15,817 nt of DNA from an uncultured Lactobacillus sp. (GCA_946409675.1 CAMJXI010000010.1:1-15817), one strand, 5' to 3'. Counted from the stretch's first letter, positions 1 through 11,228 are shown. Program-made: numbers and translations. The notes: a model not told the origin generated them from the letters alone.

Positions 1-45
1 GATTTCCATTGGTGACTGGAGTTCAGACGTGTGCTCTTCCGATCT
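1..45. other. Illumina i7-side sequencing adapter (artefact), left end
   Basis: Positions 12-45 read as the reverse complement of the TruSeq read-2 adapter, ending in GCTCTTCCGATCT. Positions 4-11 (TTCCATTG) are the reverse complement of an 8-base index CAATGGAA, and positions 1-3 fit the start of the P7 flank. This is library sequence left in the assembly, not genome. Genomic sequence begins at about 46. An open frame starting at 9 on the plus strand translates this adapter as MVTGVQTCALPIS and is not a gene. Confidence 0.98.
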
Positions 46-428
46 CCAATATCCATTCCCATTGTCTTACCTTTCAAAACAACTTCGGCAGCTGCTTGGA
101 GGTCATCTCTTGGGATATGAAGTGCCCTGGCGAAATCATTAGTAGTCCCAGCAGGGATAATCGCCATCTTTGGTCGATTTTCAAGCGGTGCAACACCGTT
201 TACGACCTCGTTGATTGTACCATCCCCGCCGGCAGCGACGATTAAATCAAATCCTTCGACTGCAGCTCTAGTAGCTTCTTTTTTCGCAGAGAGTGGCTCT
301 ACGGTAGTTTGATAGGCACTAGCCTCGTAACCAGCCTTTTCTAAAGTGTTTAAAATCCCAGCGACGTTGCCAGGCATTTGCTCATTTCCAGAAACCGGAT
401 TATAAATTAAGCGCGCTTTTTTTACCAT
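46..428 (-). CDS. dagK: diacylglycerol kinase (DagK/DgkB family), N-terminal 127 residues, truncated by contig end
   Basis: ATP-dependent lipid kinase that phosphorylates diacylglycerol, recycling it to phosphatidic acid for phospholipid and lipoteichoic acid metabolism at the cytoplasmic membrane. Reading the minus strand gives MVKKARLIYNPVSG, then the nucleotide-binding motif AAGGDGTINEVVNG (about residues 65-78) and IPAGTTNDFAR (about 91-101), both typical of the diacylglycerol kinase catalytic domain. Family members have roughly 300-340 residues, so the C-terminal half is missing because the contig runs into adapter at 45. The start chosen is ATG at 428-426 because GAGG lies just upstream; the in-frame ATG at 440 has no ribosome binding site. 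The gene lies 26 bases after gatB and probably ends or continues the same operon, as in many lactobacilli. Identity is firm; activity on other lipids cannot be excluded. Confidence 0.93.
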
Positions 429-454
429 GATTCGCCTCATTACTAGTTTTTAAA

Positions 455-1888
455 TTAACGTTTGTTTAATTCCTCTAACAAGAATTTATTAACCATCTTC
501 GGATTTGCTTTACCACGTGATTCCTTCATGATTTGGCCGATTAAGAAGCCGATTGCCCGGTCCTTACCATTCTTGAAGTCCTCGATTGATTGGTCGTTTT
601 TGTCCAAAATACCGTTGATCATTGGTAGCAAGACATCAGGATTTGATTCTTGGACCATGCCTTTTTCTTCAACGAAGCTCTTTGGCTCTACACCCTTAGA
701 AATTGTTTCTTGGAAGACCTTCTTCGCAATCTTCGAAGAAATAGTTCCGTCAACAATCAACTTAATCATGGTTGCTAAATGTTCTGGTGTCAACTTTGTA
801 GCTGCCAATTCGAGTTTCTGATCATTTAAGTAGGCGTTAACTTCACCCATCAACCAGTTTGAAGCAAGCTTAGCATCTGCGCCGTCTTTAACAGTTTCGT
901 CAAAGAAGTTCGACATTTCAAGTGTTTGGGTCAAAATTCCTGCATCATATTCTGGAATTTCCAGCTCATTGATGTAGCGTGCTCGACGTTTGTCAGGCAT
1001 TTCAGGAATAGACTTTTGAATCTCATCCACCCATTCAGCATCAATGTAAAGTGGTGCTAAATCTGGTTCTGGGAAGTAACGGTAATCGTCTTTACCTTCC
1101 TTGACACGCATCAAGTAAGTTTGACCAGTTGGTTCGTCAAAACGACGAGTTTCAGGGCGAATCTCACCACCTGCTAAGACAATCTTAGCTTGACGTTTTT
1201 CTTCGTAAGCAAGACCCAACTTAACGTGGTTAAACGAGTTCAAGTTCTTAAGTTCTGATTTGACGCCATATTTTTCTTGGCCGATTGGACGAATCGAAAT
1301 GTTGGTATCAACACGCATTGAACCTTCTTCCATCTTAACGTCAGAAGCACCAGTAAATTGGATTGTTTGTTTCAATTTTTCAAGATAAGCATATGCTTCA
1401 TCTGGGCTAGCAATATCGGGTTTTGAGACGATTTCGATTAAAGGTGTACCTTGACGGTTCAAGTCAACGTATGAGTAGCCATCGTCCGCATGGGTATTTT
1501 TACCCGCATCTTCTTCGATATGCATCTCTTCAATCCCAATTTTTTTCTTCTTACCGTCAACTTCGATTTCGATGTAGCCATCAGTAGCTAAAGGAAATTC
1601 GTATTGGGTAATTTGGAAAGCCTTGGGGTTATCAGGGTAGAAATAGTTCTTCCGGTCAAAGTGCGTGTAAGGTGCAACCTTGGCATGAAGTGCAAGAGCT
1701 ACCATAATTCCTAAGCGGTAGGCATTTTTATTGAGCGTTGGTAGAACTCCGGGAAAACCGAAGTCGATCACGTTCGTATTCGTGTTTTGTTCAACCCCAA
1801 AGAGGTTAGCTGAAGGACTGAATAATTTAGTTTTTGTCTTTAATTCAACGTGAACTTCAAGTCCGATTGTTGTTTCAAAATTCATCAT
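455..1888 (-). CDS. gatB: aspartyl/glutamyl-tRNA amidotransferase subunit B
   Basis: GatB is the tRNA-binding and kinase subunit of GatCAB. It activates the side-chain carboxylate of mischarged Glu-tRNA(Gln) or Asp-tRNA(Asn) with ATP before amidation by ammonia from GatA. The 477 residues match the usual family length. Visible family blocks include the N-terminal [20 protein letters not shown], then [28 protein letters not shown], a [14 protein letters not shown] block and the [14 protein letters not shown] block. A helical YqeY-like tRNA-binding tail ends in [11 protein letters not shown]. The start codon overlaps the gatA stop by one base (TAATG), with GGAGG just upstream inside the end of gatA, so translation is probably coupled. 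Two ATGs occur in tandem (1888 and 1885). The second has the more usual spacing (7 bases) to GGAGG and matches the common MNFET start, so the real protein may be 476 residues. Confidence 0.98.
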   Translation of the reverse strand: MMNFETTIGLEVHVELKTKTKLFSPSANLFGVEQNTNTNVIDFGFPGVLPTLNKNAYRLGIMVALALHAKVAPYTHFDRKNYFYPDNPKAFQITQYEFPLATDGYIEIEVDGKKKKIGIEEMHIEEDAGKNTHADDGYSYVDLNRQGTPLIEIVSKPDIASPDEAYAYLEKLKQTIQFTGASDVKMEEGSMRVDTNISIRPIGQEKYGVKSELKNLNSFNHVKLGLAYEEKRQAKIVLAGGEIRPETRRFDEPTGQTYLMRVKEGKDDYRYFPEPDLAPLYIDAEWVDEIQKSIPEMPDKRRARYINELEIPEYDAGILTQTLEMSNFFDETVKDGADAKLASNWLMGEVNAYLNDQKLELAATKLTPEHLATMIKLIVDGTISSKIAKKVFQETISKGVEPKSFVEEKGMVQESNPDVLLPMINGILDKNDQSIEDFKNGKDRAIGFLIGQIMKESRGKANPKMVNKFLLEELNKR

Positions 1889-3327
1889 TAATCCTCCATT
1901 CCTGTTGGTGTTTTTTCGTAGAACTTGTTTTGACTCTCGATAAAGCTGGCAACTTTAAAGATGCTACCTTCGTCGAAGTGGTTAGCCATGATTTGGAAAC
2001 CGACTGGCATTTCGTCAGCCATTCCAGCAGGTACTGAAGCTGCAGGCACACCAGCCAAGTTGGCACTGATGGTCAAGATATCGTTAGCATACATCGTCAA
2101 TGGATCAGAAATTTCTTCACCAATTCCAAAAGCAGTTGTAGGAGAAGTTGGTCCCACAATCACATCGTTATCCTTGAAAATCTCTTTGAAATCTTCGACA
2201 ATCAAAGTCCGAATTTGGGAAGCCTTCTTGAAGTAAGCATCGTAATAACCGGCTGAAAGTGCGAAAGTTCCTAACATGATCCGGCGTTTAACTTCATCAC
2301 CGAAACCTTCGGAACGTGATTTCACATAAACGTCTTCCAAATTATTCACATCAGTTGCTCTGAAGCCATAACGGATTCCGTCAAAACGTTGGAGGTTACT
2401 TGAAGCTTCTGAAGAACCAATCAAGTAGTAAGTTGGTACAACGTATTTAGTATGAGGAAGACTGACGTGGTTGATGACCGCACCGTTTTGTTCCAACAAA
2501 TCAATTGTATTTTGGATAACTTCCTTGATTTCAGGTTTCACGCCTGCGCCCATGTATTCTTCAGGTACCGCCACGCGTAAACCGGTGATATCTTGGTTCA
2601 AGAATTGGGTGTAATCAGGCACTTCACGTTTAGATGTAGTTGCGTCCTTATCGTCATAACCGGCGATTGCAGTCAACACTTGGGCTGAATCACGCACGCG
2701 TTTAGACATCACACCAATTTGGTCAAGGCTTGAGCCAAAGGCAATCAAACCCCAACGTGAAACGCGGCCAAAGGTTGGTTTAATTCCGAAAATTCCTGTG
2801 AAGGAACTTGGTTGGCGAATCGAACCACCAGTGTCTGAACCAAGAGCAGCAATGACTTCGCCACTAGAAACAGCAGCAGCTGAGCCACCTGACGATCCAC
2901 CAGGTACTTTTGTGAGGTTCCAAGGATTATGCACTTCACCAAAATAACTGGTTTCATTGGAAGCACCCATGGCGAATTCGTCCATGTTAGTCTTCCCAAC
3001 GATTGTCATCTGGTTTTCTTTTAGTTTTGAAACAACTGTTGCGTCATAAACGGGCATGAAGTTGTCCAAAATATGGCTTCCGGCAGTCGTCTTCACACCA
3101 TCAGTGACGATGTTGTCTTTGACCGCAATAGGTACGCCAGCTAAGGGATTAGACAAGTCGAGGTCGGTTGCTACTTCGACGTCTTTATTCACTGTGATAA
3201 AAGCGTTCAACTTTTCATCTTTTTTAGCGATTGTGCTAAAGGTTTCGTTGGCCAATTCTTGAGCCGTTACGGAACCGTCTTTTAATTTTTGGTTGAGGGA
3301 ATCAATTGTCTCATTTGAAATATTCAT
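1888..3327 (-). CDS. gatA: aspartyl/glutamyl-tRNA amidotransferase subunit A (glutaminase)
   Basis: Amidase-signature enzyme that hydrolyses glutamine and channels ammonia to GatB, so that Gln-tRNA(Gln) or Asn-tRNA(Asn) is made from the mischarged precursor. The Ser-cisSer-Lys triad is visible: Lys70 in VPIAVKDNI, cis-Ser145 in the [11 protein letters not shown] glycine-serine block, and nucleophile Ser169 in [11 protein letters not shown]. The 24-residue interval between the serines is as expected for GatA. Length, 479 residues, is normal. The ATG overlaps the gatC stop by one base (TAATG), and GGAAG upstream supplies the ribosome binding site. The gene order C-A-B with minimal spacing points to balanced production of the heterotrimer. 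Its presence suggests the host uses the indirect transamidation route, as most Firmicutes do. Confidence 0.98.
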   Translation of the reverse strand: MNISNETIDSLNQKLKDGSVTAQELANETFSTIAKKDEKLNAFITVNKDVEVATDLDLSNPLAGVPIAVKDNIVTDGVKTTAGSHILDNFMPVYDATVVSKLKENQMTIVGKTNMDEFAMGASNETSYFGEVHNPWNLTKVPGGSSGGSAAAVSSGEVIAALGSDTGGSIRQPSSFTGIFGIKPTFGRVSRWGLIAFGSSLDQIGVMSKRVRDSAQVLTAIAGYDDKDATTSKREVPDYTQFLNQDITGLRVAVPEEYMGAGVKPEIKEVIQNTIDLLEQNGAVINHVSLPHTKYVVPTYYLIGSSEASSNLQRFDGIRYGFRATDVNNLEDVYVKSRSEGFGDEVKRRIMLGTFALSAGYYDAYFKKASQIRTLIVEDFKEIFKDNDVIVGPTSPTTAFGIGEEISDPLTMYANDILTISANLAGVPAASVPAGMADEMPVGFQIMANHFDEGSIFKVASFIESQNKFYEKTPTGMED

Positions 3328-3623
3328 TATTTTTCTTCCTTATCAAGAATTGATGGCACTTTGATAAAGCCGTCTTTAGTTTCAGGGACGTTTTTCAGTA
3401 ATTGTTCCCGAGTTTGTGATTTAACCACCACATCTTCACGGTAAACATTTTGCACGTCAATAATCTGGGTCGTTGGTTTAACACCCGTCGTATCAACTTC
3501 GCCCAATTCATTGGCCATTTCAATAATTGAATCCATTTGGGGCGTGAACTTAGCTAGTTCTTCGTCGTTAAATTTAAGTTTTGCAAGACTTGCAACGTGA
3601 GCAATTTCTTCTTTTGTAATCAT
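3327..3623 (-). CDS. gatC: aspartyl/glutamyl-tRNA amidotransferase subunit C
   Basis: Small subunit that wraps around the GatA-GatB interface and stabilises the amidotransferase. The 98 residues match GatC. The N-terminus [18 protein letters not shown] has the conserved helix of the family, followed by [20 protein letters not shown] and a C-terminal segment with REDVV and a proline-rich exit ([16 protein letters not shown]). The ATG at 3623 is used in the family. The ribosome binding site, AGGAAGAG, lies about 12 bases upstream and touches the camS stop, which is a rather long spacing. It is separated from camS by 16 bases and leads the gatCAB block within the longer operon. Confidence 0.97.
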   Translation of the reverse strand: MITKEEIAHVASLAKLKFNDEELAKFTPQMDSIIEMANELGEVDTTGVKPTTQIIDVQNVYREDVVVKSQTREQLLKNVPETKDGFIKVPSILDKEEK

Positions 3624-3639
3624 TTACTTAGCACTCTTC

Positions 3640-4779
3640 CTAATTAAAAATGTGAACGTAATACTCATCATCCGGTTTGTTCTTCGAGATCAAGGCTTGT
3701 GTATCACTCACCGATTCAATCTTAATTTCTATTTTAGCATTTGTCGGTAAGAACTTTTTAGCATTCGACAAGACTAATTTGGCAAAACTATTAATTTGTG
3801 AGTAGCCGTAAAATTGCGTGGTAATCGAGATATCCATCGCCGTCAATTGGTTGTCTTGGTAAGTCAAACGACCAATGACGCCAGAGATATTCGGGAAGTA
3901 ACCTTGAATAGCAGCCTTAAAATTGGTGAAGCCTTCGGCATCATTTGAATTGATGGCCTTCTCATCACCAATAGTTGGCAAGACTTGGGTCTTATTGTTG
4001 ACCGTGACCCACTTATCGACCTTGTTACTGTCCTTATTCACAACGCCATAAAGGAAGTAAGTTCCACCGACCAACGAGTCCTGCTTAGTTTTATCAAAGA
4101 GACCAATCAACAACGGAATGCTCTTTGTGGCCTTCTCTTTACGCAAGCGAGTGACGATCTTTTCGGCCATCTTCTTCCCTTCGGAAGTTTGTTTTGCCCG
4201 AGAAATTTCATCCTTGTATTGCGCACCGTCTTTGACCTTGGTGAAGTAATCAACCGAGTTCAGACCAAGGCCGATACTCATGCCACCCAATGCATAAGAA
4301 TTGTTGCTACCCGTGAGGTAATCTTGTTCCAAGATTTGTTCGAGGTAGTAAGGATTTCGTTTGCCGGCGTCCTTCTTCTTATTATCGACTGGGTTTAAGC
4401 CCTCTTTATTGGTCTTCTTGTCGTAACGACCGAGCCAATTACTAACGGTTCCTGTGGTCAAAATTTGGCCTTCTTGGAAGACATACTTGTTGGGCGAGAA
4501 CTGTTTGGTTGAAAGCTCCACCAGTTCACTCTCAAAGTTTTTGGTGTCTACGTCGTTACCGTTAGTGGTCGCAGCCATTCCAGCTGTTTTACCGGTCTTG
4601 TATTGACCGTTCCGCAAAAGAACGCTGTATTGACTATCCGTCGTTCCAGTCGTTTGGTAACTCTTTTTCTTTGAAGTGGTTGTCGCGTTGTTTGAAAGAT
4701 CTGAGTCCTTCAAATTGCCACACCCTGTCAACACAAGCAAAAGTGCGCCCGCAACAATAATTTTAAAGATTTTTTTCAA
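3640..4779 (-). CDS. camS: CamS family lipoprotein (sex pheromone cAM373 precursor family)
   Basis: Secreted lipoprotein of 379 residues. Residues 1-19 form a lipoprotein signal peptide, with charged MKKIFK, a hydrophobic core and the lipobox LTGC at 17-20, so Cys20 should be lipidated and the protein held on the outer face of the membrane. The remainder fits the CamS family: an STKQF..NKYVFQEGQIL region, a repetitive lysine-rich linker, then GLNSVDYFTK and a C-terminal domain ending IESVSDTQALISKNKPDDEYYVHIFN. In Enterococcus, processing of this signal peptide yields the pheromone cAM373; the function of the mature protein is not settled. The start is TTG at 4779, chosen because GGAGG lies six bases upstream and no ATG fits the signal peptide. 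It follows ligA by 12 bases and precedes gatC by 16, the usual place of camS in lactobacilli and related Firmicutes. Confidence 0.95.
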   Translation of the reverse strand: MKKIFKIIVAGALLLVLTGCGNLKDSDLSNNATTTSKKKSYQTTGTTDSQYSVLLRNGQYKTGKTAGMAATTNGNDVDTKNFESELVELSTKQFSPNKYVFQEGQILTTGTVSNWLGRYDKKTNKEGLNPVDNKKKDAGKRNPYYLEQILEQDYLTGSNNSYALGGMSIGLGLNSVDYFTKVKDGAQYKDEISRAKQTSEGKKMAEKIVTRLRKEKATKSIPLLIGLFDKTKQDSLVGGTYFLYGVVNKDSNKVDKWVTVNNKTQVLPTIGDEKAINSNDAEGFTNFKAAIQGYFPNISGVIGRLTYQDNQLTAMDISITTQFYGYSQINSFAKLVLSNAKKFLPTNAKIEIKIESVSDTQALISKNKPDDEYYVHIFN

Positions 4780-4791
4780 GGGATTCCTCCG

Positions 4792-6819
<2,028 letters not shown>

Positions 6820-9096
6820 TTAGCCCTTCTTGATTGGGGCAAATGCTGCCAAAAGATGTTTAATTCCTTCATTTGGAAAGGCGATATCCATCTCGAGGTC
6901 TTCACCGTTACCGGCAACTGAAACGACTGTTCCTTCGCCCCAAGCCTTATGAATTGCTTTGTCACCGACACTCCAAGCGGCCTTTTCGGCACCTACTGAG
7001 CCGGCTGCCTTTGCCGTCTTCTTGTGGGCCTCGCTGCGGTAAACTGTCGCGGTTGCGCGGTCGTTTTGACTCGTAAATGGCGCTTGGACTGATCGGCCCA
7101 TCCGGGGTTTTGGTGTATTGTTGCGTAAGAAAACGTCGCTCATCTTGGTTGTGTTTTCTGTTTCTAAGTCTTCATCGGAAATTTCGCCGATGAAGCGTGA
7201 TGGTGCGTTGTTTTGAGTTCGACCATACAGCAAACGGCTGTATGTATTGATAAGATATAGTTTTTGACGGGCACGGGTGATTCCGACGTAAGCCAAGCGA
7301 CGTTCTTCTTCGACTTCATTTTCGTCAAGCAAGGTGCGGGCTGAAGGGAAAATCCCTTCTTCAAGTCCAACTAAGAAGACTACTGGGAATTCCAGTCCCT
7401 TAGCCGCGTGTAAGGTCATCAAGGCCATTTGGTCGTCTTGATTTTCCAAATCGTCTTGGTCGGATAAGAGTGAGACTTCCGCTAAGAAGTCGCTCAAACG
7501 GCCAGTGCTTTCTTCGGTTGGTTCGTAGCTGTCGTCAAATTTCTTGGTTACTGACAAAAATTCGTCGATATTTTCTAGACGAGTGTCCGCTTCAAGCGTT
7601 TTTTGTAAACGTAAGCTCTCAGCGTAGCCAGAATCTTCCAAAATTTTCTCGGTAATGCCAGTGACCGAATGTTCGGCCGAATAGTTAATGGTATCGACCA
7701 AGAACTGCGCAAATTCGCTAATGGTCTTGGCTACCTTGCCGCCAATTGGGGATAACGCAATGTTTTGCATCCCTTCAAAAAGTGACCAGCCGTGACTTTC
7801 ACTAAACTCAGTCAATTTATCTAAGGTACCTGGTCCCACGCCTCGTTTAGGGGTATTGATGACCCGGTTAACACTCAAGGAATCAGCCGGATTTGTGATC
7901 AAGCGTAAGTATGACAAAATATCCTTGATTTCCTTACGGTCGTAGAACTTGTGTCCGCCGACAATCCGGTAGTGGATTCCTTGTTTAATCAAGCCTTCTT
8001 CAATTGAACGAGATTGGGCATTCGTCCGGTAAAGGACTGCGAAGTCTTGATACTTGCGGTCGCCCGTCTCGACTGCTTCCTTAACTTTGCTTGCAATGTA
8101 ACCTGCTTCGTCGGATTCGCTTTGGGCACGGTAATAGGTGATTGGTTCGCCCTTACCTTGGTCCGTCCATAATTCCTTTGGTTTACGGTTAGCATTATTA
8201 TCAATCACATCGTTTGCGGCACTCAAAATATGGCCGGTACTCCGATAGTTTTGTTCGAGCATGATGGTTTTGGCTTCTGGATAATCTTCTTCAAAGTTCA
8301 AGATATTTTCCATGTTTGCACCACGCCAACCGTAGATACTTTGATCGGCATCCCCAACAACACAGAGATTGCGGTACTGGGCTGCCAACATATTAACTAA
8401 TTGATATTGAGCTTCATTGGTATCTTGGTATTCATCGACGCTGACAAATTGGAATTTGTTTTGGTAGAAGTGCAGCGTTGGTTTGTCCAACTTGAACAAC
8501 ATAATGGTATTCATGATCAAATCGTCGAAATCCATCGTCTGATCACGCTGTAAGTTCTTTTGGTAATCTTGGTAAACTTCACCGACTACTCTGTCAAAAG
8601 GCGATCCCACCTTGTTCTGGAACGTATCAGGGTCAATCAGTTCGTTCTTGGCGTTACTAATCTGGCCTAAAATGCTCTTAGGGTCATATTGCTTAGGGTC
8701 GTAGTTCAAACGTTTCAAAATTCGTTTGACCAAAGTTAATTGTTCTGCGGGGTCGGCAATCGTAAATGAGCGCGAAAAATTAATTGTCTCGGCTTCGCGA
8801 CGCAGAATTCGCACACAAAGAGCATGGAAAGTGGAAATCCAAATATCGTTGGCCACTTCTCCCAATTGCACTTCGATCCGGTCGCGCATTTCTTTGGCTG
8901 CTTTATTCGTAAAAGTAATCGCTAAAATATTCCAGGGATTAACATGTTTTTCCTCAACTAAATAAGCGACCCGGGTGGTCAAGACGCTCGTCTTTCCTGA
9001 TCCGGCTCCTGCCATTACTAAAAGTGGACCGTCAGTTGTTTTCACGGCCTCTTGTTGTTGTGGGTTTAATCTGCTAATTGCTTGCTCTAAATTCAT
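6820..9096 (-). CDS. pcrA: ATP-dependent DNA helicase PcrA (UvrD/Rep superfamily 1A)
   Basis: 3'-5' DNA helicase that acts in nucleotide excision repair, removal of RecA filaments, rolling-circle plasmid replication and conflict between replication and transcription. SF1 motifs are visible: Walker A AGAGSGKT with Lys35, motif Ia AITFTNKAAKEM, Walker B VDEYQD at about 220-225, motif III DADQSIYGWRGA, motif IV LEQNYRST, motif V LMTLHAAKGLEFPVVFL and motif VI YVGITRARQKLYL. The last 40 or so residues (from WSVGDKAIHKAWGEG) match the C-terminal Tudor-like domain that contacts RNA polymerase in PcrA/UvrD. Length, 758 residues, is normal. ATG at 9096 is preceded by AAAGG about nine bases upstream and by a promoter at about 9140, so this is the first gene of the long operon. 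Confidence 0.99.
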   Translation of the reverse strand: MNLEQAISRLNPQQQEAVKTTDGPLLVMAGAGSGKTSVLTTRVAYLVEEKHVNPWNILAITFTNKAAKEMRDRIEVQLGEVANDIWISTFHALCVRILRREAETINFSRSFTIADPAEQLTLVKRILKRLNYDPKQYDPKSILGQISNAKNELIDPDTFQNKVGSPFDRVVGEVYQDYQKNLQRDQTMDFDDLIMNTIMLFKLDKPTLHFYQNKFQFVSVDEYQDTNEAQYQLVNMLAAQYRNLCVVGDADQSIYGWRGANMENILNFEEDYPEAKTIMLEQNYRSTGHILSAANDVIDNNANRKPKELWTDQGKGEPITYYRAQSESDEAGYIASKVKEAVETGDRKYQDFAVLYRTNAQSRSIEEGLIKQGIHYRIVGGHKFYDRKEIKDILSYLRLITNPADSLSVNRVINTPKRGVGPGTLDKLTEFSESHGWSLFEGMQNIALSPIGGKVAKTISEFAQFLVDTINYSAEHSVTGITEKILEDSGYAESLRLQKTLEADTRLENIDEFLSVTKKFDDSYEPTEESTGRLSDFLAEVSLLSDQDDLENQDDQMALMTLHAAKGLEFPVVFLVGLEEGIFPSARTLLDENEVEEERRLAYVGITRARQKLYLINTYSRLLYGRTQNNAPSRFIGEISDEDLETENTTKMSDVFLRNNTPKPRMGRSVQAPFTSQNDRATATVYRSEAHKKTAKAAGSVGAEKAAWSVGDKAIHKAWGEGTVVSVAGNGEDLEMDIAFPNEGIKHLLAAFAPIKKG

Positions 9097-9136
9097 CTAA
9101 AATTACCTTTCGAACATAATGTTTTCTAACTAAACA

Positions 9137-9145
9137 ATTATAGCA
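9137..9145 (-). promoter_or_regulatory. extended -10 promoter for pcrA-ligA-camS-gatCAB-dagK
   Basis: The minus strand reads TGCTATAAT, a consensus -10 hexamer (9142-9137) with the TGn extension (9145-9143). No good -35 hexamer stands at 16-18 bases, which is common for extended -10 promoters. Transcription would begin near 9130, giving a leader of about 34 bases before pcrA. It is the only clear promoter I see for the seven-gene operon downstream. Confidence 0.75.
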
Positions 9146-9177
9146 GAAATTAGCCTTTCTTGTTGATTTTGCCAAAC

Positions 9178-9217
9178 AAAAAACCAAGTCAATTTTGGAA
9201 GAAATCAACTTGGTTTT
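9178..9217 (-). terminator. intrinsic terminator after pbuX
   Basis: On the minus-strand transcript, AACCAAGT (9215-9208) pairs with ACTTGGTT (9189-9182), and the stem continues for six more pairs, two of them G-U, to a six-base loop at 9196-9201. A U run follows. The inner two pairs are allowed wobbles only in the minus-strand RNA and would be mismatches on the other strand, which supports the direction. It separates xpt-pbuX from the pcrA operon promoter. Confidence 0.9.
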
Positions 9218-9220
9218 GGT

Positions 9221-10576
9221 TTAGAAATTAATTGTTTTTTTATCGATTTGTGCTTCGTCGTAATCGTCAGTTGTCACGTTTTCGTCAATTTCCTTGTCGA
9301 AGGCGTCTTTACCATTCAAGACGACGTTCAAGACAACAGAAGACAAGATAGTGATGACAATCCCGTTTGATAAGAGCAAACGAAGAGTTTGTGGTAAGAC
9401 ACTGAAGAAGTTAGGGTAGAACGTAATTCCAAGACCCATTCCGGCTGAAACAGCCACAATCAAAAGATTCTTTTCATTGTCGAAATCCACGTTTTTGAGC
9501 ATCTTCATTCCTTGAACGGCTACCATGCCGAACATCACGAGCATCGCTCCCCCAAGAACTGGTGAAGGAATAATTGTTGCGAGTGCGCCGACCTTAGGAA
9601 GTAAGCCTAAGAGGATTAAGAAGCCAGCTGCATAGTAGATTGGTTTCTTAGTTTTGATACCAGTCAACTGCATCAAACCAACGTTTTGTGAAAAACCAGT
9701 GTATGGGAAGGTATTGAATACACCACCCAAGATAACTGCGATACCTTCAGCCAAATATCCCTTACGTAAGTCGGCTTTTTTCAGCTTCTTACCAACGATA
9801 TCGCTTAGCGCAAAGTACACACCGGTCGATTCGACCAGCGTCGTCATCATAATTAGGATCATTGTAATAATAGATGAAATTTCGAACTTTGGAGTCCCAA
9901 AATAGAAAGGTTGGGGCAAATGGAACCAAGTTGCATCGATAACTGGTTGTAAGGAAACCTTACCCATCAACGCCATGGCGATAGTTCCGGCGACCAGTCC
10001 CACAAGAACTGAGATAGCCCGGAAGAATCCTTTACCAAAAGCATTGACCAAGATAATCACGATCACCGTTCCGAAACCGATGATCAAGTTAGTTGGGTTA
10101 GCGAAATCTTTGGCAGCGGAGTTACCGCCACCGATGTTTTGAAAAGCAATGGGAATCAGTGATAAACCGATAACCATAATCAACGTTCCCGTAACGATTG
10201 GTGGGAATAATTTCTTTAATTGGGCAAATGCGCCAGAAATTAAAACAATAAAGATACCTGCGGCGATAATTGCGCCGTACATATATTGAATACCGAATTC
10301 CTTACCAATCATTTTTAAAGGTTCAACCGTTTGAATGGCACAACCTAAAACAACGGGCAACCCAACCCCAACGAAGCGATTCGTTTTTAGTTGGATCAAT
10401 GTGGCTACACCACACATGAAAATATCAATTGAGACCAAATAAGTCATTTGTTCGGCTGAAAAGCCGAAGGCTCCACCTATTAATAGGGGAACTAATACCG
10501 CTCCAGAATACATTGCTAGTAAATGCTGGAGCCCCAATACTGCTGCTTGTCCATTTGATACTTCTTTATTTTGCAC
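9221..10576 (-). CDS. pbuX: xanthine permease, NCS2 (nucleobase:cation symporter-2) family
   Basis: Multi-spanning membrane transporter that imports xanthine with protons, feeding the phosphoribosyltransferase encoded just upstream. The 451-residue sequence has the NCS2 layout. An N-terminal GLQHLLAMYSGAVLVPLL segment is followed by many hydrophobic helices, the TM8 carboxylate Glu249 in TLVESTGVYFALSDI, and the TM10 signature NTFPYTGFSQNVGLMQLTG (Gln297-Asn298-Val-Gly), where purine specificity is set. The last 35 or so residues are a charged cytoplasmic tail. The start is GTG at 10576; GGAGG lies 10 bases upstream, overlapping the end of xpt, and only five bases separate the two genes. Specificity for xanthine rests on the family blocks and the xpt linkage; a closely related purine is possible. 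Confidence 0.93.
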   Translation of the reverse strand: MQNKEVSNGQAAVLGLQHLLAMYSGAVLVPLLIGGAFGFSAEQMTYLVSIDIFMCGVATLIQLKTNRFVGVGLPVVLGCAIQTVEPLKMIGKEFGIQYMYGAIIAAGIFIVLISGAFAQLKKLFPPIVTGTLIMVIGLSLIPIAFQNIGGGNSAAKDFANPTNLIIGFGTVIVIILVNAFGKGFFRAISVLVGLVAGTIAMALMGKVSLQPVIDATWFHLPQPFYFGTPKFEISSIITMILIMMTTLVESTGVYFALSDIVGKKLKKADLRKGYLAEGIAVILGGVFNTFPYTGFSQNVGLMQLTGIKTKKPIYYAAGFLILLGLLPKVGALATIIPSPVLGGAMLVMFGMVAVQGMKMLKNVDFDNEKNLLIVAVSAGMGLGITFYPNFFSVLPQTLRLLLSNGIVITILSSVVLNVVLNGKDAFDKEIDENVTTDDYDEAQIDKKTINF

Positions 10577-10581
10577 GTTGA

Positions 10582-11160
10582 TTAATCCTCCCTGAAGACT
10601 ACTTGACCGTCTTTAAATTCCTTGATCCGAGCTAATGATTCGACCTTTATTCCCTTTTGGTCTAAGATCTCACGACCCTTTTGGAAGCTCTTTTCAATTA
10701 CTACTCCGACGCCAACAAGTTCTGCTCCAGCTTGGTTGATAATATCTAACAAGCCTTCGATTGCTTGTCCGTTTGCTAAAAAGTCATCAATAATCAAAAC
10801 ACGATCGTTCTTGCTTAAGAACTTGTGTGAAATACTGATTTTATTGCTGACTTGTTTTGTGAATGAGAAAACTTCTGAAGAATAAATATCATCCTTCAAA
10901 GTTAATGATTTGTGTTTTCTTGCAAATACAACTGGTACCCCAAATTTTAAACCAGCAAATACTGCGGGTGCTATTCCTGAAGATTCTACTGTCAGAACCT
11001 TAGTAATAGGTTGGTCATCTTTGAAGAGTCGATAAAATTCGTCACCCATTTCATCCATTAAAATTGGATCAACTTGGTGGTTTAAGAAACTATCAACTTT
11101 CAAAACGTCTTCGCCAAGAACTTGGCCGTCTTTTTTGATCCGTTCTTCTAATAACTTCAA
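10582..11160 (-). CDS. xpt: xanthine phosphoribosyltransferase
   Basis: Transfers phosphoribosyl from PRPP to xanthine, giving XMP, the salvage route to GMP. The type I phosphoribosyltransferase PRPP loop is clear at residues 121-133 ([13 protein letters not shown], acidic pair Asp125-Asp126), and the xanthine-enzyme N-terminal block [20 protein letters not shown] is intact. I place the start at the TTG at 11160: it gives the family's usual N-terminus and 192 residues, and AAAGGTGAGG lies just upstream. An open frame from a TTG at 11190 adds ten residues that the family lacks and would begin at the expected transcript 5' end without a ribosome binding site. It is the first gene of the xpt-pbuX operon and has its own promoter at 11200-11228. 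Confidence 0.95.
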   Translation of the reverse strand: MKLLEERIKKDGQVLGEDVLKVDSFLNHQVDPILMDEMGDEFYRLFKDDQPITKVLTVESSGIAPAVFAGLKFGVPVVFARKHKSLTLKDDIYSSEVFSFTKQVSNKISISHKFLSKNDRVLIIDDFLANGQAIEGLLDIINQAGAELVGVGVVIEKSFQKGREILDQKGIKVESLARIKEFKDGQVVFRED

Positions 11161-11199
11161 CTTCCTCACCTTTTCCTTTTCCACAAACAATATGCAAGT

Positions 11200-11228
11200 A
11201 TCATAACAAATAATTCGTGTTTTGTGAA
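11200..11228 (-). promoter_or_regulatory. promoter of xpt-pbuX
   Basis: The minus strand has TTCACA (11228-11223), a 17-base spacer, and TATGAT (11205-11200) preceded by TGT, an extended -10. The predicted transcript starts near 11193 and has a leader of only about 33 bases. Degenerate GTTC and CGAA cores in the -35/spacer region resemble PurBox halves, but only weakly. Confidence 0.7.

Noticed and set aside
9..245. Plus-strand open frame beginning MVTGVQTCALPIS
   Set aside because: It starts in adapter sequence and continues antisense to dagK; no ribosome binding site or family.
3985..4398. Plus-strand open frame of 137 residues antisense to camS
   Set aside because: No ribosome binding site, no recognisable family, and full overlap with a well supported gene; a shadow frame.
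11161..11190. Ten-residue N-terminal extension of xpt from TTG 11190
   Set aside because: The family starts at MKLLEERI; the upstream TTG lies at the expected transcript 5' end with no ribosome binding site.
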